DNA of 28,805 nucleotides from CAYGBW01 sp964348185 (GTDB taxonomy: Bacteria > Desulfobacterota > BSN033 > WVXP01): the NCBI GenBank assembly GCA_964348185.1, contig CAYGBW010000043.1:1-28805 (forward strand). Direction: 5' to 3'. This document shows positions 15,002 through 23,915 of the stretch, piece by piece. The first letter of the stretch is position 1, and the number at the start of each line of letters is the position of its first letter. The position numbers were made by a program, and so were the translations under genes. The notes below the pieces were generated by a model. That model had not been told where the DNA came from. It saw only the letters and a list, made by a program, of their open reading frames with translations, and ran no database searches.

Positions 15002-17284
15002 TCAATGGGGATTCTTTGATTTCATTTTTTTCAAAATCTTCTCAGGGGTTATGGGAAGATCGGTGATACGGACGCCAATGGCATCAAAGATGGCATTGGC
15101 CACGGCGGGAGCCACCCCGACAAGGCCCGGTTCACCCACTCCCTTCGCGCCAAAAGGACCGGTTTCGTCGTAGGCTTCCACGATGATGGGTTCCAATGGC
15201 GGAACGTCCACGGCCGGCAGGATTTTGTAGTCGGCAAAGGAGGGGTTGATGACCTTGCCTCCGTCGAAAACCGTCTCCTCGGTTAAGGCATACCCCAGCC
15301 CCTGAACATAGCCCCCCTCGATCTGCCCCTCGACATTTTGGGGGTTCACCGCATGACCCACATCATGGGCCGATGCCCCTCTGAGGACCCGGACCTGCCC
15401 GGTTTCCACATCCACCTCGACTTCAGCGGCCTGGGCGGCGAAGATATAGGCCGTCATGGTCCCAAAGGGAAAGCCTTGAAACCCTTTCCGGTCGAAGGCC
15501 GGTTCCTCCACCATAAAAGAGTTCTTGCCCACAATGGGTCCCCCCTTGGCCCAACAACTGATCGCGCCAAGCTGTTGGAAGGTCAGGGCTTTGTCTGGGT
15601 CCTCCCTCACATAGGCCTTCTTGTCCTTGATTTGCACAGCTTCCCTGTTGACTCCCAGTTGATCCGCGGCCAAATCGAGGAGCTGGCTTTTGGCATCCTG
15701 GGCAGCCCGTTTGATGGCGTTTCCGCCGGTGTAAGTCAGACGGCTGGCACTTGTGGCCCAAGCATAAGGGGTTGCATCGGTGTCTCCGGTGAGTATGGAG
15801 ATGTCCTCCAGGGGGACGCCCAACTCCTCCGCACAGATCTGACAGTAGATCGTATCCACTCCCTGACCGATATCCATCGTGCCGACCTGCATGGAGACGG
15901 TTCCGTCCTCGTTGATCCGAACAATGGCTGACACGGTGAGTAAACCGCTGATGTGCTGGATAGAGGCAATACCTCGGCCCCGATGCTTTCCCTTCTTCTC
16001 CCCCTTCCATTCAATAGCATCGGCCGCCTTGGTGAGGCATTCCTTGATACCGACACTCTTTAGCACCTGTCCCCCAAGGGATTTGTCTCCGGGATCCAGG
16101 GCGTTCTTCAACCTGAGTTCCAGGGGGTCCATCCCGATCTCCCGGGCGGCGATGTCCAAGGTGGACTCCGAGGCAAACCCGGTCTGGGGATTCCCAAAAC
16201 CCCGGAAGGCCCCGGTTTTGACCTTGTTGGTGTAGACGCAGTAACCTTCGATTTTCAGGTCAGGGACCCGATAGGGGCCCCTGGCCATGAGGGAACCAAA
16301 ACCGGCCACCCCTGGCCCGTCATCGGAATAGGCCCCCGAATCGAAGATATTGACCATTTCTTTGGCCACGATGGTTCCATCCTTTTTCACACCCAGCTTG
16401 CAGGTGATCACCGTTGGATGGCGGGGTCGGGTGGCTGAAAACTCCTCCTCCCGGGTCAGGATGATCTTCACCGGTTTATCGGTTTTCTGGGCCAGCGCGA
16501 CACAGATGGCCTGGACGTGGGTTTCGATTTTTCCCCCGAAGCCGCCCCCCACCCGCGGGGCAATCACCCTGATTTTTGACATGGGAATCTTCAGGGACTC
16601 CGAGATCCGCGACTGAGTGATAAAGACCCCCTGGGAGCTCGACCAGACGGTGAATCGGCCCGATGGATCCATTTGAGCGATCGCTCCAGAGGGTTCGATG
16701 TAGCTTTGGTGATGCATGTGGGTCTTAAAGGTCTCTTCAACCACCACATCAGCCCCACGCATGCCTTTTTCCACGTCCCCCTCCACAAACGTGGTATGGG
16801 AACAGACATTCCCCTCCTGAATGGCGGGAAAGACACAGAAATAGCCCTTCAAGTCCTCATGGATCAGGGGGGCATCGGGCTTCATGGCCGCGACAGGATC
16901 GAAAACCGCGGGGAGCTCCTCGTAGTCCACCTCGATCAAGCCCAGGGCTTCCTCTGCGGTGTCGAGATCCGTGGCGACCACGGCGGCGACCGGCTCCCCG
17001 ATGTAGCGGACCTTTCCACGGGCCAGAACCGGTTCATCCTTGATAAACGGGCCGTACCGACCGTCTGGAAGATCCTGGGCCGTAATCACCCCTTTGATGC
17101 CCGATACCTTTTGCGCCTGGGAGGTGTCAATTCCAATGATCCGGGCGTGGGGGTAGGGGCTCCTCAGGATCTGACCGTAAAGCATGCCGGGAAAGGTGAG
17201 GTCGTTGATATAGATGGCCTTCCCAAGGGCTTTCTCCAAGGCATCGATCTTGGGAACATTCTTCCCCACATAGGTGTATTCCAT
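15002..17284 (-). CDS. Xanthine-dehydrogenase-family molybdopterin-binding large subunit
   Basis: A 760-residue molybdenum hydroxylase large subunit. Molybdopterin contacts are visible as GGGFGGKIETH (246-256) and GAFRGFGNPQ (about 358-367), and the catalytic base as the glutamate in GVGEPG (about 718). The loop FRGFG is of the xanthine dehydrogenase / 4-hydroxybenzoyl-CoA reductase type. It lacks the AYxCSFR loop of form I CO dehydrogenase. It therefore hydroxylates or reduces an organic substrate. Start 17284 is chosen because GGATGAG lies ahead and the gene follows the 2Fe-2S subunit by four bases; the longer frame overlaps that gene. It forms a hetero-trimer with the two genes upstream. 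No XdhC- or CoxDEF-like maturation gene is visible here. Confidence 0.9.
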   Translation of the reverse strand: MEYTYVGKNVPKIDALEKALGKAIYINDLTFPGMLYGQILRSPYPHARIIGIDTSQAQKVSGIKGVITAQDLPDGRYGPFIKDEPVLARGKVRYIGEPVAAVVATDLDTAEEALGLIEVDYEELPAVFDPVAAMKPDAPLIHEDLKGYFCVFPAIQEGNVCSHTTFVEGDVEKGMRGADVVVEETFKTHMHHQSYIEPSGAIAQMDPSGRFTVWSSSQGVFITQSRISESLKIPMSKIRVIAPRVGGGFGGKIETHVQAICVALAQKTDKPVKIILTREEEFSATRPRHPTVITCKLGVKKDGTIVAKEMVNIFDSGAYSDDGPGVAGFGSLMARGPYRVPDLKIEGYCVYTNKVKTGAFRGFGNPQTGFASESTLDIAAREIGMDPLELRLKNALDPGDKSLGGQVLKSVGIKECLTKAADAIEWKGEKKGKHRGRGIASIQHISGLLTVSAIVRINEDGTVSMQVGTMDIGQGVDTIYCQICAEELGVPLEDISILTGDTDATPYAWATSASRLTYTGGNAIKRAAQDAKSQLLDLAADQLGVNREAVQIKDKKAYVREDPDKALTFQQLGAISCWAKGGPIVGKNSFMVEEPAFDRKGFQGFPFGTMTAYIFAAQAAEVEVDVETGQVRVLRGASAHDVGHAVNPQNVEGQIEGGYVQGLGYALTEETVFDGGKVINPSFADYKILPAVDVPPLEPIIVEAYDETGPFGAKGVGEPGLVGVAPAVANAIFDAIGVRITDLPITPEKILKKMKSKNPH

Positions 17285-17288
17285 CGTC

Positions 17289-17774
17289 TCATCCTTTCTC
17301 TGAAACAAAATACCAGGGCTGACTGGCCCCTTGGATGGCCTTGACAATCTTCGCATACCCCGTACAACGGCAGAGGTTGCCCGAAATGGCCTTTCGAATC
17401 TCCTCTTCAGTGGGCTGAGGCCCCTTCTGGAGGAGCGCCTTGGCCACCAGAATCATGCCAGGGGTGCAGAACCCGCATTGAATTGCACCGAAGTCGATAA
17501 AGGCCTGCTGGATCTTGTGGGGTCTGCCGTTCTCGGCCACGCCCTCGATGGTTGTGACCTCGCGCCCCCGTACGTCCACGGCAAGGGTGAGACATGATCG
17601 GACCGGTTCTCCATCGAGCAGTACCGTGCAGGCACCGCATTCTCCTGACGCACATCCCTCCTTGGTTCCTGTCAAGCCCAGGTCCTCCCTCAAGACCTGG
17701 AGGAGGGTTCTTCCAGGGACCACGGAGAGGCGATAAGGAGAGCCATTGATCCTGAGTTCCACGTCCTTCTTCAA
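17289..17774 (-). CDS. 2Fe-2S small subunit of Mo hydroxylase
   Basis: A 161-residue protein with the two [2Fe-2S] clusters of the CoxS/HcrC group. The first binds at CASGECGACTVLLDGEPVRSC (plant-ferredoxin type), the second at CGFCTPGMILVAKALL and ISGNLCRCTGYAKIVKAI. It passes electrons between the molybdenum centre and the FAD subunit. The start is a TTG at 17774, with AGGAG eight bases ahead; no ATG fits the family start. It follows the FAD subunit by 26 bp and precedes the large subunit by 4 bp. Confidence 0.93.
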   Translation of the reverse strand: MKKDVELRINGSPYRLSVVPGRTLLQVLREDLGLTGTKEGCASGECGACTVLLDGEPVRSCLTLAVDVRGREVTTIEGVAENGRPHKIQQAFIDFGAIQCGFCTPGMILVAKALLQKGPQPTEEEIRKAISGNLCRCTGYAKIVKAIQGASQPWYFVSEKG

Positions 17775-17800
17775 AACGGTGTCTCCTCTCTATCGAACCT

Positions 17801-18676
17801 TCAAAGGGATTTCATCTTTTTTCTAGCCTTTTCCAAAGCCCCCGTCAGGGCTCTTTTCACGAAAACCCCGACCATCTCCCTGCGGTACTCCTCGGATGCA
17901 TATACGTTCGTTATCGGGTCGCTTTGGGCCATTGCCGCCGAAGCCACCTTCTCGATGGAGGGTGCGTTGAGGGGTGTTCCAACGAGATCGGCCGCGTCTG
18001 CGATGGCAAGGGGTGTGGAGGCGGCACCGCCCACTCCCAGTCCGGCATAGGTACAGGTTCCCTTTTCGTCGAAGCCGATGACGGCTCCCACTGCCACAAT
18101 GGCCACGCTGTTCGTGGTTTTGTCCAGCTTGAGATAGACCCCTCCCGAGAGTGAGGGAAGAGGGGGAATCACGATCTCCGTCACGATCTCATCGGACTCC
18201 AGAACGTTTTCGTAGTAGTCGGTGAAGAACTCCCTGATCGGGATTGTTCGAGCCCCTTTGGAACCGGCTATTTTCAGCGTGGCGCCCAGTGCGATCAGGG
18301 CTGGAGGGAAATCGGCCGAGGGGTCAGCGTGACAGACATTTCCTCCAATCGTTCCCATATTCCGGATCGGTGGAGAGGCGATTCTCGAGGCAGCCTGAGC
18401 CAGGATTTCGCACTCCTCCTGAATCACCGGAGAGGTCTCGATGTCCCGGTGGCGGCAGAGCGCCCCAATCGTGACTCCCCCCTGAGGATTCTTTTCAATG
18501 CGGTCGAGCCCGTCAATGGTTTTGAGGTTGATGAGCTGATCAGGGAAGATGAGTCTGTTCCTCAGGAGGACAATCAGAGAGGCTCCTCCTGAGAGAACCT
18601 TGGCATTTTCGTACTTGGCCAGGAGGGTGCAGGCCTCCTGAACCGTTTTGGGTTCAAAATACTCGAAGTTTTCCAT
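17801..18676 (-). CDS. FAD-binding subunit of Mo hydroxylase (CoxM-like)
   Basis: A 291-residue FAD-binding subunit. The pyrophosphate loop appears as AKVLSGGASLIVLLRNRLIF (S-G-G-x-S-L), and the second FAD motif as IRNMGTIGGNVCHADPSADF (about residues 106-125). The C-terminal part carries the CO-dehydrogenase-flavoprotein-type domain (NSVAIVAVGAVIGFDEKG). The extra 4Fe-4S insertion found in the 4-hydroxybenzoyl-CoA reductase FAD subunit is not visible: no cysteine cluster occurs in that region. This argues against a simple HcrB-type enzyme. It precedes the 2Fe-2S subunit in the same operon. Confidence 0.92.
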   Translation of the reverse strand: MENFEYFEPKTVQEACTLLAKYENAKVLSGGASLIVLLRNRLIFPDQLINLKTIDGLDRIEKNPQGGVTIGALCRHRDIETSPVIQEECEILAQAASRIASPPIRNMGTIGGNVCHADPSADFPPALIALGATLKIAGSKGARTIPIREFFTDYYENVLESDEIVTEIVIPPLPSLSGGVYLKLDKTTNSVAIVAVGAVIGFDEKGTCTYAGLGVGGAASTPLAIADAADLVGTPLNAPSIEKVASAAMAQSDPITNVYASEEYRREMVGVFVKRALTGALEKARKKMKSL

Positions 18677-18735
18677 GATCCGACCTCACGGTAGGGTGGG
18701 TTCCCTGAACGGGGAGGATCGGCTTAGGTCTCGGC

Positions 18736-19197
18736 TCAGGAACCCGGGGAGGCTGTCTCCAACCGTTCTTTGATCGAGTGGGCAAACTGTTCACCGATTT
18801 CTTTGGCTTTTCGCTTCATGACGCCCTCACCGAACTTTCCCAATCGACCCAGAACGCTGACTTCAGAGCGGTAGGAGATTTCGGTTTTTTCCGGTTCGAG
18901 GCGTTCGAGTTTAATCACACTCGAGGCGTTCAGACTGCTGGCCATCTTGGAGTCCTCGCCCCTAAAGGGGGATTTGAGGAACGCGGGAGGGCGCCTCTCG
19001 GTGATGTCAATCCGGATCTTGAAGTTTGCCGCGATGGGGCCGATCTTGGCCTTCATATGGGCCCGGTAGGCGTTGTCTCCGGTCGGTTCCACATGGTCAC
19101 ACCCGGGGACGCAACCCGCCAGAGACTGGGCATCGAGGAGAAAGTCCCAAACCCTATCAATCGGGGCATTCACGACAAACATCGCTTCAATGATCAT
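18736..19197 (-). CDS. CoxG-like SRPBCC protein
   Basis: A 153-residue single SRPBCC/CoxG domain. Start 19197 (MIIEAMFVVNAPIDRVWDFL) is chosen because GAGAGG lies ahead of it and the family begins with this strand. Later segments include MKAKIGPIAANFKIRIDITE and LGRLGKFGEGVMKRKAKEIG, typical of CoxG, which in the CO dehydrogenase system is a membrane-associated protein needed for enzyme assembly or anchoring. It lies between the CoA ligase and the FAD subunit of the hydroxylase, so an accessory role for that enzyme is likely. No CoxD, CoxE or CoxF is seen. Confidence 0.85.
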   Translation of the reverse strand: MIIEAMFVVNAPIDRVWDFLLDAQSLAGCVPGCDHVEPTGDNAYRAHMKAKIGPIAANFKIRIDITERRPPAFLKSPFRGEDSKMASSLNASSVIKLERLEPEKTEISYRSEVSVLGRLGKFGEGVMKRKAKEIGEQFAHSIKERLETASPGS

Positions 19198-19247
19198 GCT
19201 TCCTCTCCCATCGGCCGGAAGTCGGGGACTGGACTGCCCCATCCAGT

Positions 19248-20582
19248 CTATTTCTTCTCCTCTTCATAGACCTTTCTCACCAGGTTTGCCTTGTATTCAA
19301 ACTTGGGTAGAGAATCCGGTGGCACCAACTCGACATCAGCGCGGAAGATGAGCTTCTCCCGGATGAGGGCCTCGAGTTCTTTCTTCAATTGATCGAGATC
19401 CCCTGCCTTTTCCCCGTATTCCACTTTGATGGGGATCGGAGGTTTCCATCCCTCGGGCGGGGCCGTGTGCATCTGAATCTCGATGGCGCCCGTTGTCCGG
19501 GGGGACAGGCTGGCCACCGTATCCCGTACCGCAGCGGGGTAGACATTGACCCCCTGGACATTGAGCATGTCGTCGGTCCTTCCCAGGACCCGGATCCCAA
19601 ACCCGGTTCGACCACATTCGCAGCTCGTCTGGGTGACCTCCACGTGGTCTCTTGTCCTGAAGCGAACCAGGGGGATACACTCCCGATCGAGGGACGTGTA
19701 GACCAATTCCCCCCGGGTTCCCTCTTGAATCTGCTGAACCTCACCCGTATCCGGATCGATGATCTCTGGATGAACAATCCCCTGGGCAATGAAATGCATC
19801 CCTCTCTTGTATCGGCATTCGGACCACATCTGGCCGCACATGTCGCCGTTTCCCATCATTTCGAGAAAGATACACCCAAAGGTCTCCTCCACCTGGCGCC
19901 GTACAGAGGGAATGGCCGCCCCGGGCTCTCCCCCTGCCAGGATGACCCTGATCCCCAGGCTTTTCGGTTCGATTCCCCGCTTCTCGAGAGAGGCGGCAAA
20001 GTGAAGGGGGAAAGACGAGGTCGATAGGAAGGCGTTGGCCCCGATATGCTGAAAAGAGGCGATCAGGCGATCCGTAGCCCCAACCCCAATGGGCACCACC
20101 GTGCCAATCGTCTCTAAACCATCCGCATAGGATGCCGCAATAAAAAAGGGCGAAACGACCAGGGGGACGATACTGTCGGGTCGAAACCCCCCCGTCCAAA
20201 AGGCCCTGCACGCCGCCTCTCGCCAGACCTCGATGTCGTGTTTGCTGAGCCCGATGAACGTCGGCCTTCCCGTCGTGCCGCTCGTCGAATACACCCTTTT
20301 GACCTTTTCCCTGGGACAGGCCATATGGGTTCCCAGGGGAGGGGCGGCGAGCTGGCTGTCCCGGAGTTCGGTTTTCTCCGTAAATGGCAGTTTGATCAAA
20401 TCCTCAAGCCTCTTGACGTCTCCCAACTCCACCTCGGCTTTGCGAAACTTCTCCTGGTAGAAGGCCGAATACCTCCATACATATTCAAGCTGTCTGAGAA
20501 GGGCCCTCTCCTGGACATCGTGAAATCCCTCTGAAGAGAGGGTCTCCATCGCTTCGTTCCAGTACTGCGAAGATTTCTCCAT
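19248..20582 (-). CDS. Phenylacetate-CoA ligase-family (PaaK-like) acyl-CoA ligase
   Basis: A 444-residue adenylate-forming ligase of the PaaK group, which makes an acyl-CoA from a carboxylic acid, ATP and CoA. P-loop YSTSGTTGRPT is at residues 98-108; the C-terminal hinge is GRTDDMLNVQGVNVYP (334-349), with CECG (321-324), a cysteine pair seen in PaaK proteins. A cysteine-rich loop (GNGDMCGQMWSEC, about 244-256) lies where PaaK usually has a short Y/G-x-T-E-type motif. Start 20582 is chosen because GAGAGG is nearby and the upstream frame has no family support. Typical length is about 430-440. It heads the hydroxylase operon, so its product may be the hydroxylase substrate, or the other way round. 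The acid is not identified. Confidence 0.88.
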   Translation of the reverse strand: MEKSSQYWNEAMETLSSEGFHDVQERALLRQLEYVWRYSAFYQEKFRKAEVELGDVKRLEDLIKLPFTEKTELRDSQLAAPPLGTHMACPREKVKRVYSTSGTTGRPTFIGLSKHDIEVWREAACRAFWTGGFRPDSIVPLVVSPFFIAASYADGLETIGTVVPIGVGATDRLIASFQHIGANAFLSTSSFPLHFAASLEKRGIEPKSLGIRVILAGGEPGAAIPSVRRQVEETFGCIFLEMMGNGDMCGQMWSECRYKRGMHFIAQGIVHPEIIDPDTGEVQQIQEGTRGELVYTSLDRECIPLVRFRTRDHVEVTQTSCECGRTGFGIRVLGRTDDMLNVQGVNVYPAAVRDTVASLSPRTTGAIEIQMHTAPPEGWKPPIPIKVEYGEKAGDLDQLKKELEALIREKLIFRADVELVPPDSLPKFEYKANLVRKVYEEEKK

Positions 20583-20750
20583 CTTGGCGTGCCTCTCTTT
20601 CCTTTTAGAAATTGACAGATTGGAAGGTGAAACAGAACAGAAACGCCGATTCATCCTCCCATATATCGATATTCCCGTCAATAACCATGACACGCTTGTC
20701 CGCTCGTTGAGTTGCCCCCCCATGGGATCGATGGCTTGTTAGAGCCCTGG

Positions 20751-22061
20751 CTACATGAGGCCGGGCAACCATGTTGCGACTGGGGGGTAGATAATAACGA
20801 GCAGAATCACCAAAGCCTCCATGATGATAAAGGGAACAGAAGCTCGATAGATGTCGCCCATCGTCGTTTCGGGTGGGGCTACCCCTTTCATGACAAATAA
20901 CTCAATACCGAAGGGGGGTGATAGATTGGCGATGGACATGTTGATCAGCAGCATCAGTCCAAACCATAACGGGTCCCAGCCCATCGCATTGCAAACCGGC
21001 ATGAAAATGGGAAGGGTGATCATCAGGATGGACATCTGTTCCATAAACATACCCAAGAACATGACAACAAGCATCATACATATGAGGAGGGCGAGAGGCG
21101 GTATGGGGAGGTTCACCGCAACATTGACCATGCCTCTGGTGGCTCCGGAGTAGGCCAAGATTTGGCTAAAGGCCGTTGAACCGCAAAAGATCGTGAGTAT
21201 CATCGCGGTCGTCGTCATGGTGCCGGAAAATGCTTTTTTGATCACCTCCCAGCTCAGACCTCTATAGAATACAGCACAGAACAGGGTGGCCAGGACACCA
21301 AACGCAGCAGCTTCCGATGGGGTCGCAAAGCCCAGCAGCATGAGTCCGATGACGGCAAAGACAATCACTCCCAATGGCATCACATCCTTGAAAACCGGGG
21401 CAAATCTCTCAGATAGCGACAGTTGGCGCACGGAATATGAAGGGGCGATATGGGGCTGGAGTTTACATCGACCAATAACGTAGATTGTAAAGAAAACAGC
21501 CATCACCAGGCCCGGGAGAACGCCTGATATCAAAAGCCCGCCCACAGAAATACCGGCAAGGGTGGCGAGGACGACAGCCATGCCGCTGGGAGGAATAATG
21601 ATGGCCAGGGAGCCCCCGCCCAATACCGGTCCCAAGGCCATTGGCTTTTTGTATCCGCGCTTTTCCATATCCGGCACGAGCATGGACCCGAGCATGGCTG
21701 TCGAAGCCCAGGTGTTACCGCATAGGACCGCAATTAAGACCCCACTCCCTATCGCCACTAAACTCAACCTGCCAGACAGACGTCCCAGTAACGTATCCAG
21801 AGCATCAATCAGGCGTGTCCCCATTCCCGAATGGAATAGCACTTCGCCCATGAGGAGAAACAGGGGGACAGGCAGCATGGCAAAGAACGTGACCGATTCA
21901 AATATGCTGAGGATAAGCTGTTCCAAACCCGCTACGCCACCCCAGAAGATAAAAACGCATATGACATTAATCAACAGGAAGCAAAATGCGATAGGCAGTC
22001 CTGTCAACATCAGTAGTATAAAGCCACAAAAAATAATCAGCAGGAGCAACCACCATTCCAA
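20751..22061 (-). CDS. TRAP transporter large permease (DctM-like)
   Basis: A 436-residue membrane protein with about 12 hydrophobic segments, the DctM size. Its start is a TTG at 22061 (GAGG nine bases ahead), giving EWWLLLLIIFCGFILLMLTG; no nearer ATG fits. Conserved TRAP-DctM signatures are visible, such as LFLLMGEVLFHSGMGTRLID and FGVLATLFCAVFYRG, and FMEQMSILMITLPIFMPVC in the C-terminal half. It is the sodium-coupled transport channel, working with the small permease and the periplasmic binding protein upstream. It ends about 170 bp before the CoA ligase. Confidence 0.93.
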   Translation of the reverse strand: MEWWLLLLIIFCGFILLMLTGLPIAFCFLLINVICVFIFWGGVAGLEQLILSIFESVTFFAMLPVPLFLLMGEVLFHSGMGTRLIDALDTLLGRLSGRLSLVAIGSGVLIAVLCGNTWASTAMLGSMLVPDMEKRGYKKPMALGPVLGGGSLAIIIPPSGMAVVLATLAGISVGGLLISGVLPGLVMAVFFTIYVIGRCKLQPHIAPSYSVRQLSLSERFAPVFKDVMPLGVIVFAVIGLMLLGFATPSEAAAFGVLATLFCAVFYRGLSWEVIKKAFSGTMTTTAMILTIFCGSTAFSQILAYSGATRGMVNVAVNLPIPPLALLICMMLVVMFLGMFMEQMSILMITLPIFMPVCNAMGWDPLWFGLMLLINMSIANLSPPFGIELFVMKGVAPPETTMGDIYRASVPFIIMEALVILLVIIYPPVATWLPGLM

Positions 22062-22105
22062 CAGTCATTACCTCTTCACTGTTTTATTGCTCTTTACGGG
22101 GTTCT

Positions 22106-22627
22106 TTAGTTCTTCTTGATCCGAGATGCTTTCCAAATCCCCAGGTTGTTGTAAGCCCTTCTCAGAAACTGAATGGAGAGCAAGCAAGAGCCTATCGGAA
22201 TGATAATAAAAAGGGGGAAGTCAGGAGGCTGCATGGGTGTGGGTTGAAAAGCCCCCATCCGCAACTTATCCAAGCTAACCTTGGCACCGTACCAGGTGAG
22301 AACCACGCAGATGATGGCACCCAGAATAGAAGTGATCGTATTGAGGAAGGCCCGATTCTTGGGGCTCAGTGTATTCAGCAGTAGATCACTGGTCACATGT
22401 CTTTCTTTTCTCAAGACCCAGGCGGTGCACAAAAAGCCCATGTACAGGAGACTGTATTCTGAGAATTCCAGGACCCACTTCAACGGCTTACCTGCAACGG
22501 TTCTGGCGATAACGTCCCAGCAGACAGCCAGCATAATAAAGGTCAGAATAGCTGCTCCCAAGACAACGAGAACGTCAAGGATGGAGTCAAAGACAGAAGA
22601 TCCCTTTGTTAGCAATTTCTTTCGCAA
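22106..22627 (-). CDS. TRAP transporter small permease (DctQ-like)
   Basis: A 173-residue membrane protein with four hydrophobic segments, matching DctQ: residues about 12-35, 50-64, 84-104 and 130-155. KWVLEFSEYSLLYMGFLCTA (about 55-74) is the usual E-x-x-x-Y motif, and RKERHVTSDLLLNTLSPKNR follows it, as in DctQ. The start is a TTG at 22627 with GGGAG about nine bases ahead; the next ATG is too far inside. It couples the binding protein to the large permease and ends 44 bp before that gene. Confidence 0.9.
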   Translation of the reverse strand: MRKKLLTKGSSVFDSILDVLVVLGAAILTFIMLAVCWDVIARTVAGKPLKWVLEFSEYSLLYMGFLCTAWVLRKERHVTSDLLLNTLSPKNRAFLNTITSILGAIICVVLTWYGAKVSLDKLRMGAFQPTPMQPPDFPLFIIIPIGSCLLSIQFLRRAYNNLGIWKASRIKKN

Positions 22628-22658
22628 CAGGACGCTCTCCCGTATCTCATTGACTCTA

Positions 22659-22707
22659 CACCCTCACCCTGCCCTCTCCTTGAAGAGAGAGGGTTTGGGT
22701 GGGGGCG
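22659..22707. repeat. GC-rich palindromic repeat within the TRAP operon (REP-like)
   Basis: CACCCTCACCCTGCCCTCTC and its answer GAGAGAGGGTTTGGGTGGGG form a long imperfect hairpin around a cttgaa centre, the counterpart of the element at 4537-4585. It lies in the 125-bp gap between the binding-protein gene and the small permease, so it could stabilise the upstream message or attenuate the permeases. Confidence 0.7.
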
Positions 22708-22752
22708 ACTCCGGAACTGTAGGGTGATTCTTGAAACGGCTTGCTGGCGCGC

Positions 22753-23745
22753 CTACTTAACCAGCATCTTCTTTAATCTCGGTCCGAGTTCTGGGGACTT
22801 ATCGATCACATATGACCAGGCAGAATCGTAGGCAAGCTCAAGAAACGCCTTTCCATCAGCCGATGAGAACTTGATCGGTTTGACACCCTTGTCCAACATC
22901 AACTGCCACCTTTCGTCGCTCACTTTGGTATAGTAGTCTCCAACTATCGGATTGATCTCGCTCTTCTTGAACTTTACGATTTCTTCTTGCACGTCCGTGG
23001 GCACCTCGTTCCACTTCTTCGGATTCACCAGTATAAACGCTGTACCTCGATAGAGGTCATAATCGATAACGTATTTGGTTACCTCATGCCAGCTGAAGTC
23101 CGTAACGAACCCATAATGAGTCATGACAAAGCCATCGACAGCACCTCGCTCCATGGCCGTGTATATGTCTCCCATGGGAAGATTGATAGGCACCGCCCCC
23201 AGGGCTTTGACCAGAGGGATGAACGCTGGAAATACACGAATCTTTTGGCCCGCAAAATCCGCGGGCTTCTTAACAGGCTTATTGGTGTAAAGGTGGAACG
23301 TTTCATTGTAGTTGCTGTTGCCCAACCAGACGAGTCCAACATCCTCATGGAGCTTGCGCATCACCTCATAATAATCCGTCTCATACCTTTCCAGGTAGGA
23401 TTTGTTGGTGAACATCGCGGCTTGGGCTTCCCAGAGTAAGGAGGGATAGTAGGCGCATGAAGTCTGAACCATATCGATTACGCCCTTTTTCACGGCCTCG
23501 TGGAGCTGAAATGGGGGTGTTACCTCCGGTCCCCCGAGAAGCTCGATATCAATATGATCCTTGAATCTATCGTTGAGCTTTTCAATATGGATCCTGAAGC
23601 CGGCAACATCCTCGTTATTGGTGGGCAGAAAGGCGACGGCCTTGAACTTTACCGGTTTGGCGAGGGCTGTGATCGGGGAAACCAACCCGAATACCAGGCC
23701 CGCTGCCACCACCACTGAAACCAAGGCATCCATTGTCTTTCTCAT
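22753..23745 (-). CDS. TRAP transporter periplasmic substrate-binding protein (DctP-like)
   Basis: A 330-residue DctP-family binding protein. The signal peptide is MRKTMDALVSVVVAAGLVFG followed by LVSPITALAK. The start at 23745 is preferred over one at 23787 because AAAGGAGG precedes it. Conserved features include FQLHEAVKKGVIDMVQTSCA, FAGQKIRVFPAF and MGDIYTAMERGAVDGFVMTH; the carboxylate-binding arginine of DctP proteins probably lies in the GQKIRVFP segment. The ligand is a carboxylate. It is the first gene of the TRAP operon, and the likely promoter lies about 170 bp upstream. Confidence 0.92.
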   Translation of the reverse strand: MRKTMDALVSVVVAAGLVFGLVSPITALAKPVKFKAVAFLPTNNEDVAGFRIHIEKLNDRFKDHIDIELLGGPEVTPPFQLHEAVKKGVIDMVQTSCAYYPSLLWEAQAAMFTNKSYLERYETDYYEVMRKLHEDVGLVWLGNSNYNETFHLYTNKPVKKPADFAGQKIRVFPAFIPLVKALGAVPINLPMGDIYTAMERGAVDGFVMTHYGFVTDFSWHEVTKYVIDYDLYRGTAFILVNPKKWNEVPTDVQEEIVKFKKSEINPIVGDYYTKVSDERWQLMLDKGVKPIKFSSADGKAFLELAYDSAWSYVIDKSPELGPRLKKMLVK

Positions 23746-23765
23746 TTTGGCCTCCTTTTGTTTCG

Positions 23766-23794
23766 TATATATCTCCAACCTGAGCATTTGTGAA
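23766..23794 (-). promoter_or_regulatory. Alternative sigma-70-like promoter for the TRAP operon
   Basis: TTCACA and TATATA are spaced by 17 bases on the minus strand (5 and 4 matches of 6 to the consensus). It lies about 20 bases upstream of the DctP start codon, close to the Shine-Dalgarno, so it is less likely than the one at 23916-23944. Confidence 0.25.
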
Positions 23795-23915
23795 TCTCAA
23801 CTTGCCTATTCTTTCTCACCTCCTCCCTGTAAAGGTCCTATGGATTCGCCCTATGTCGGAAAGCCCATGACGAGATGCCAAATGCAACCGTGAATCGAAG
23901 CGCTTGACCCCCCCC

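Noticed and set aside
15002..17284. Aerobic CO dehydrogenase (CoxL) annotation
   Set aside because: The catalytic loop reads AFRGFG, not the AYxCSFR of form I CoxL; the neighbours are also non-CODH.
17801..18676. 4-hydroxybenzoyl-CoA reductase FAD subunit with extra 4Fe-4S cluster
   Set aside because: The cysteine-containing insertion is absent, and the length (291) is shorter than that subunit.
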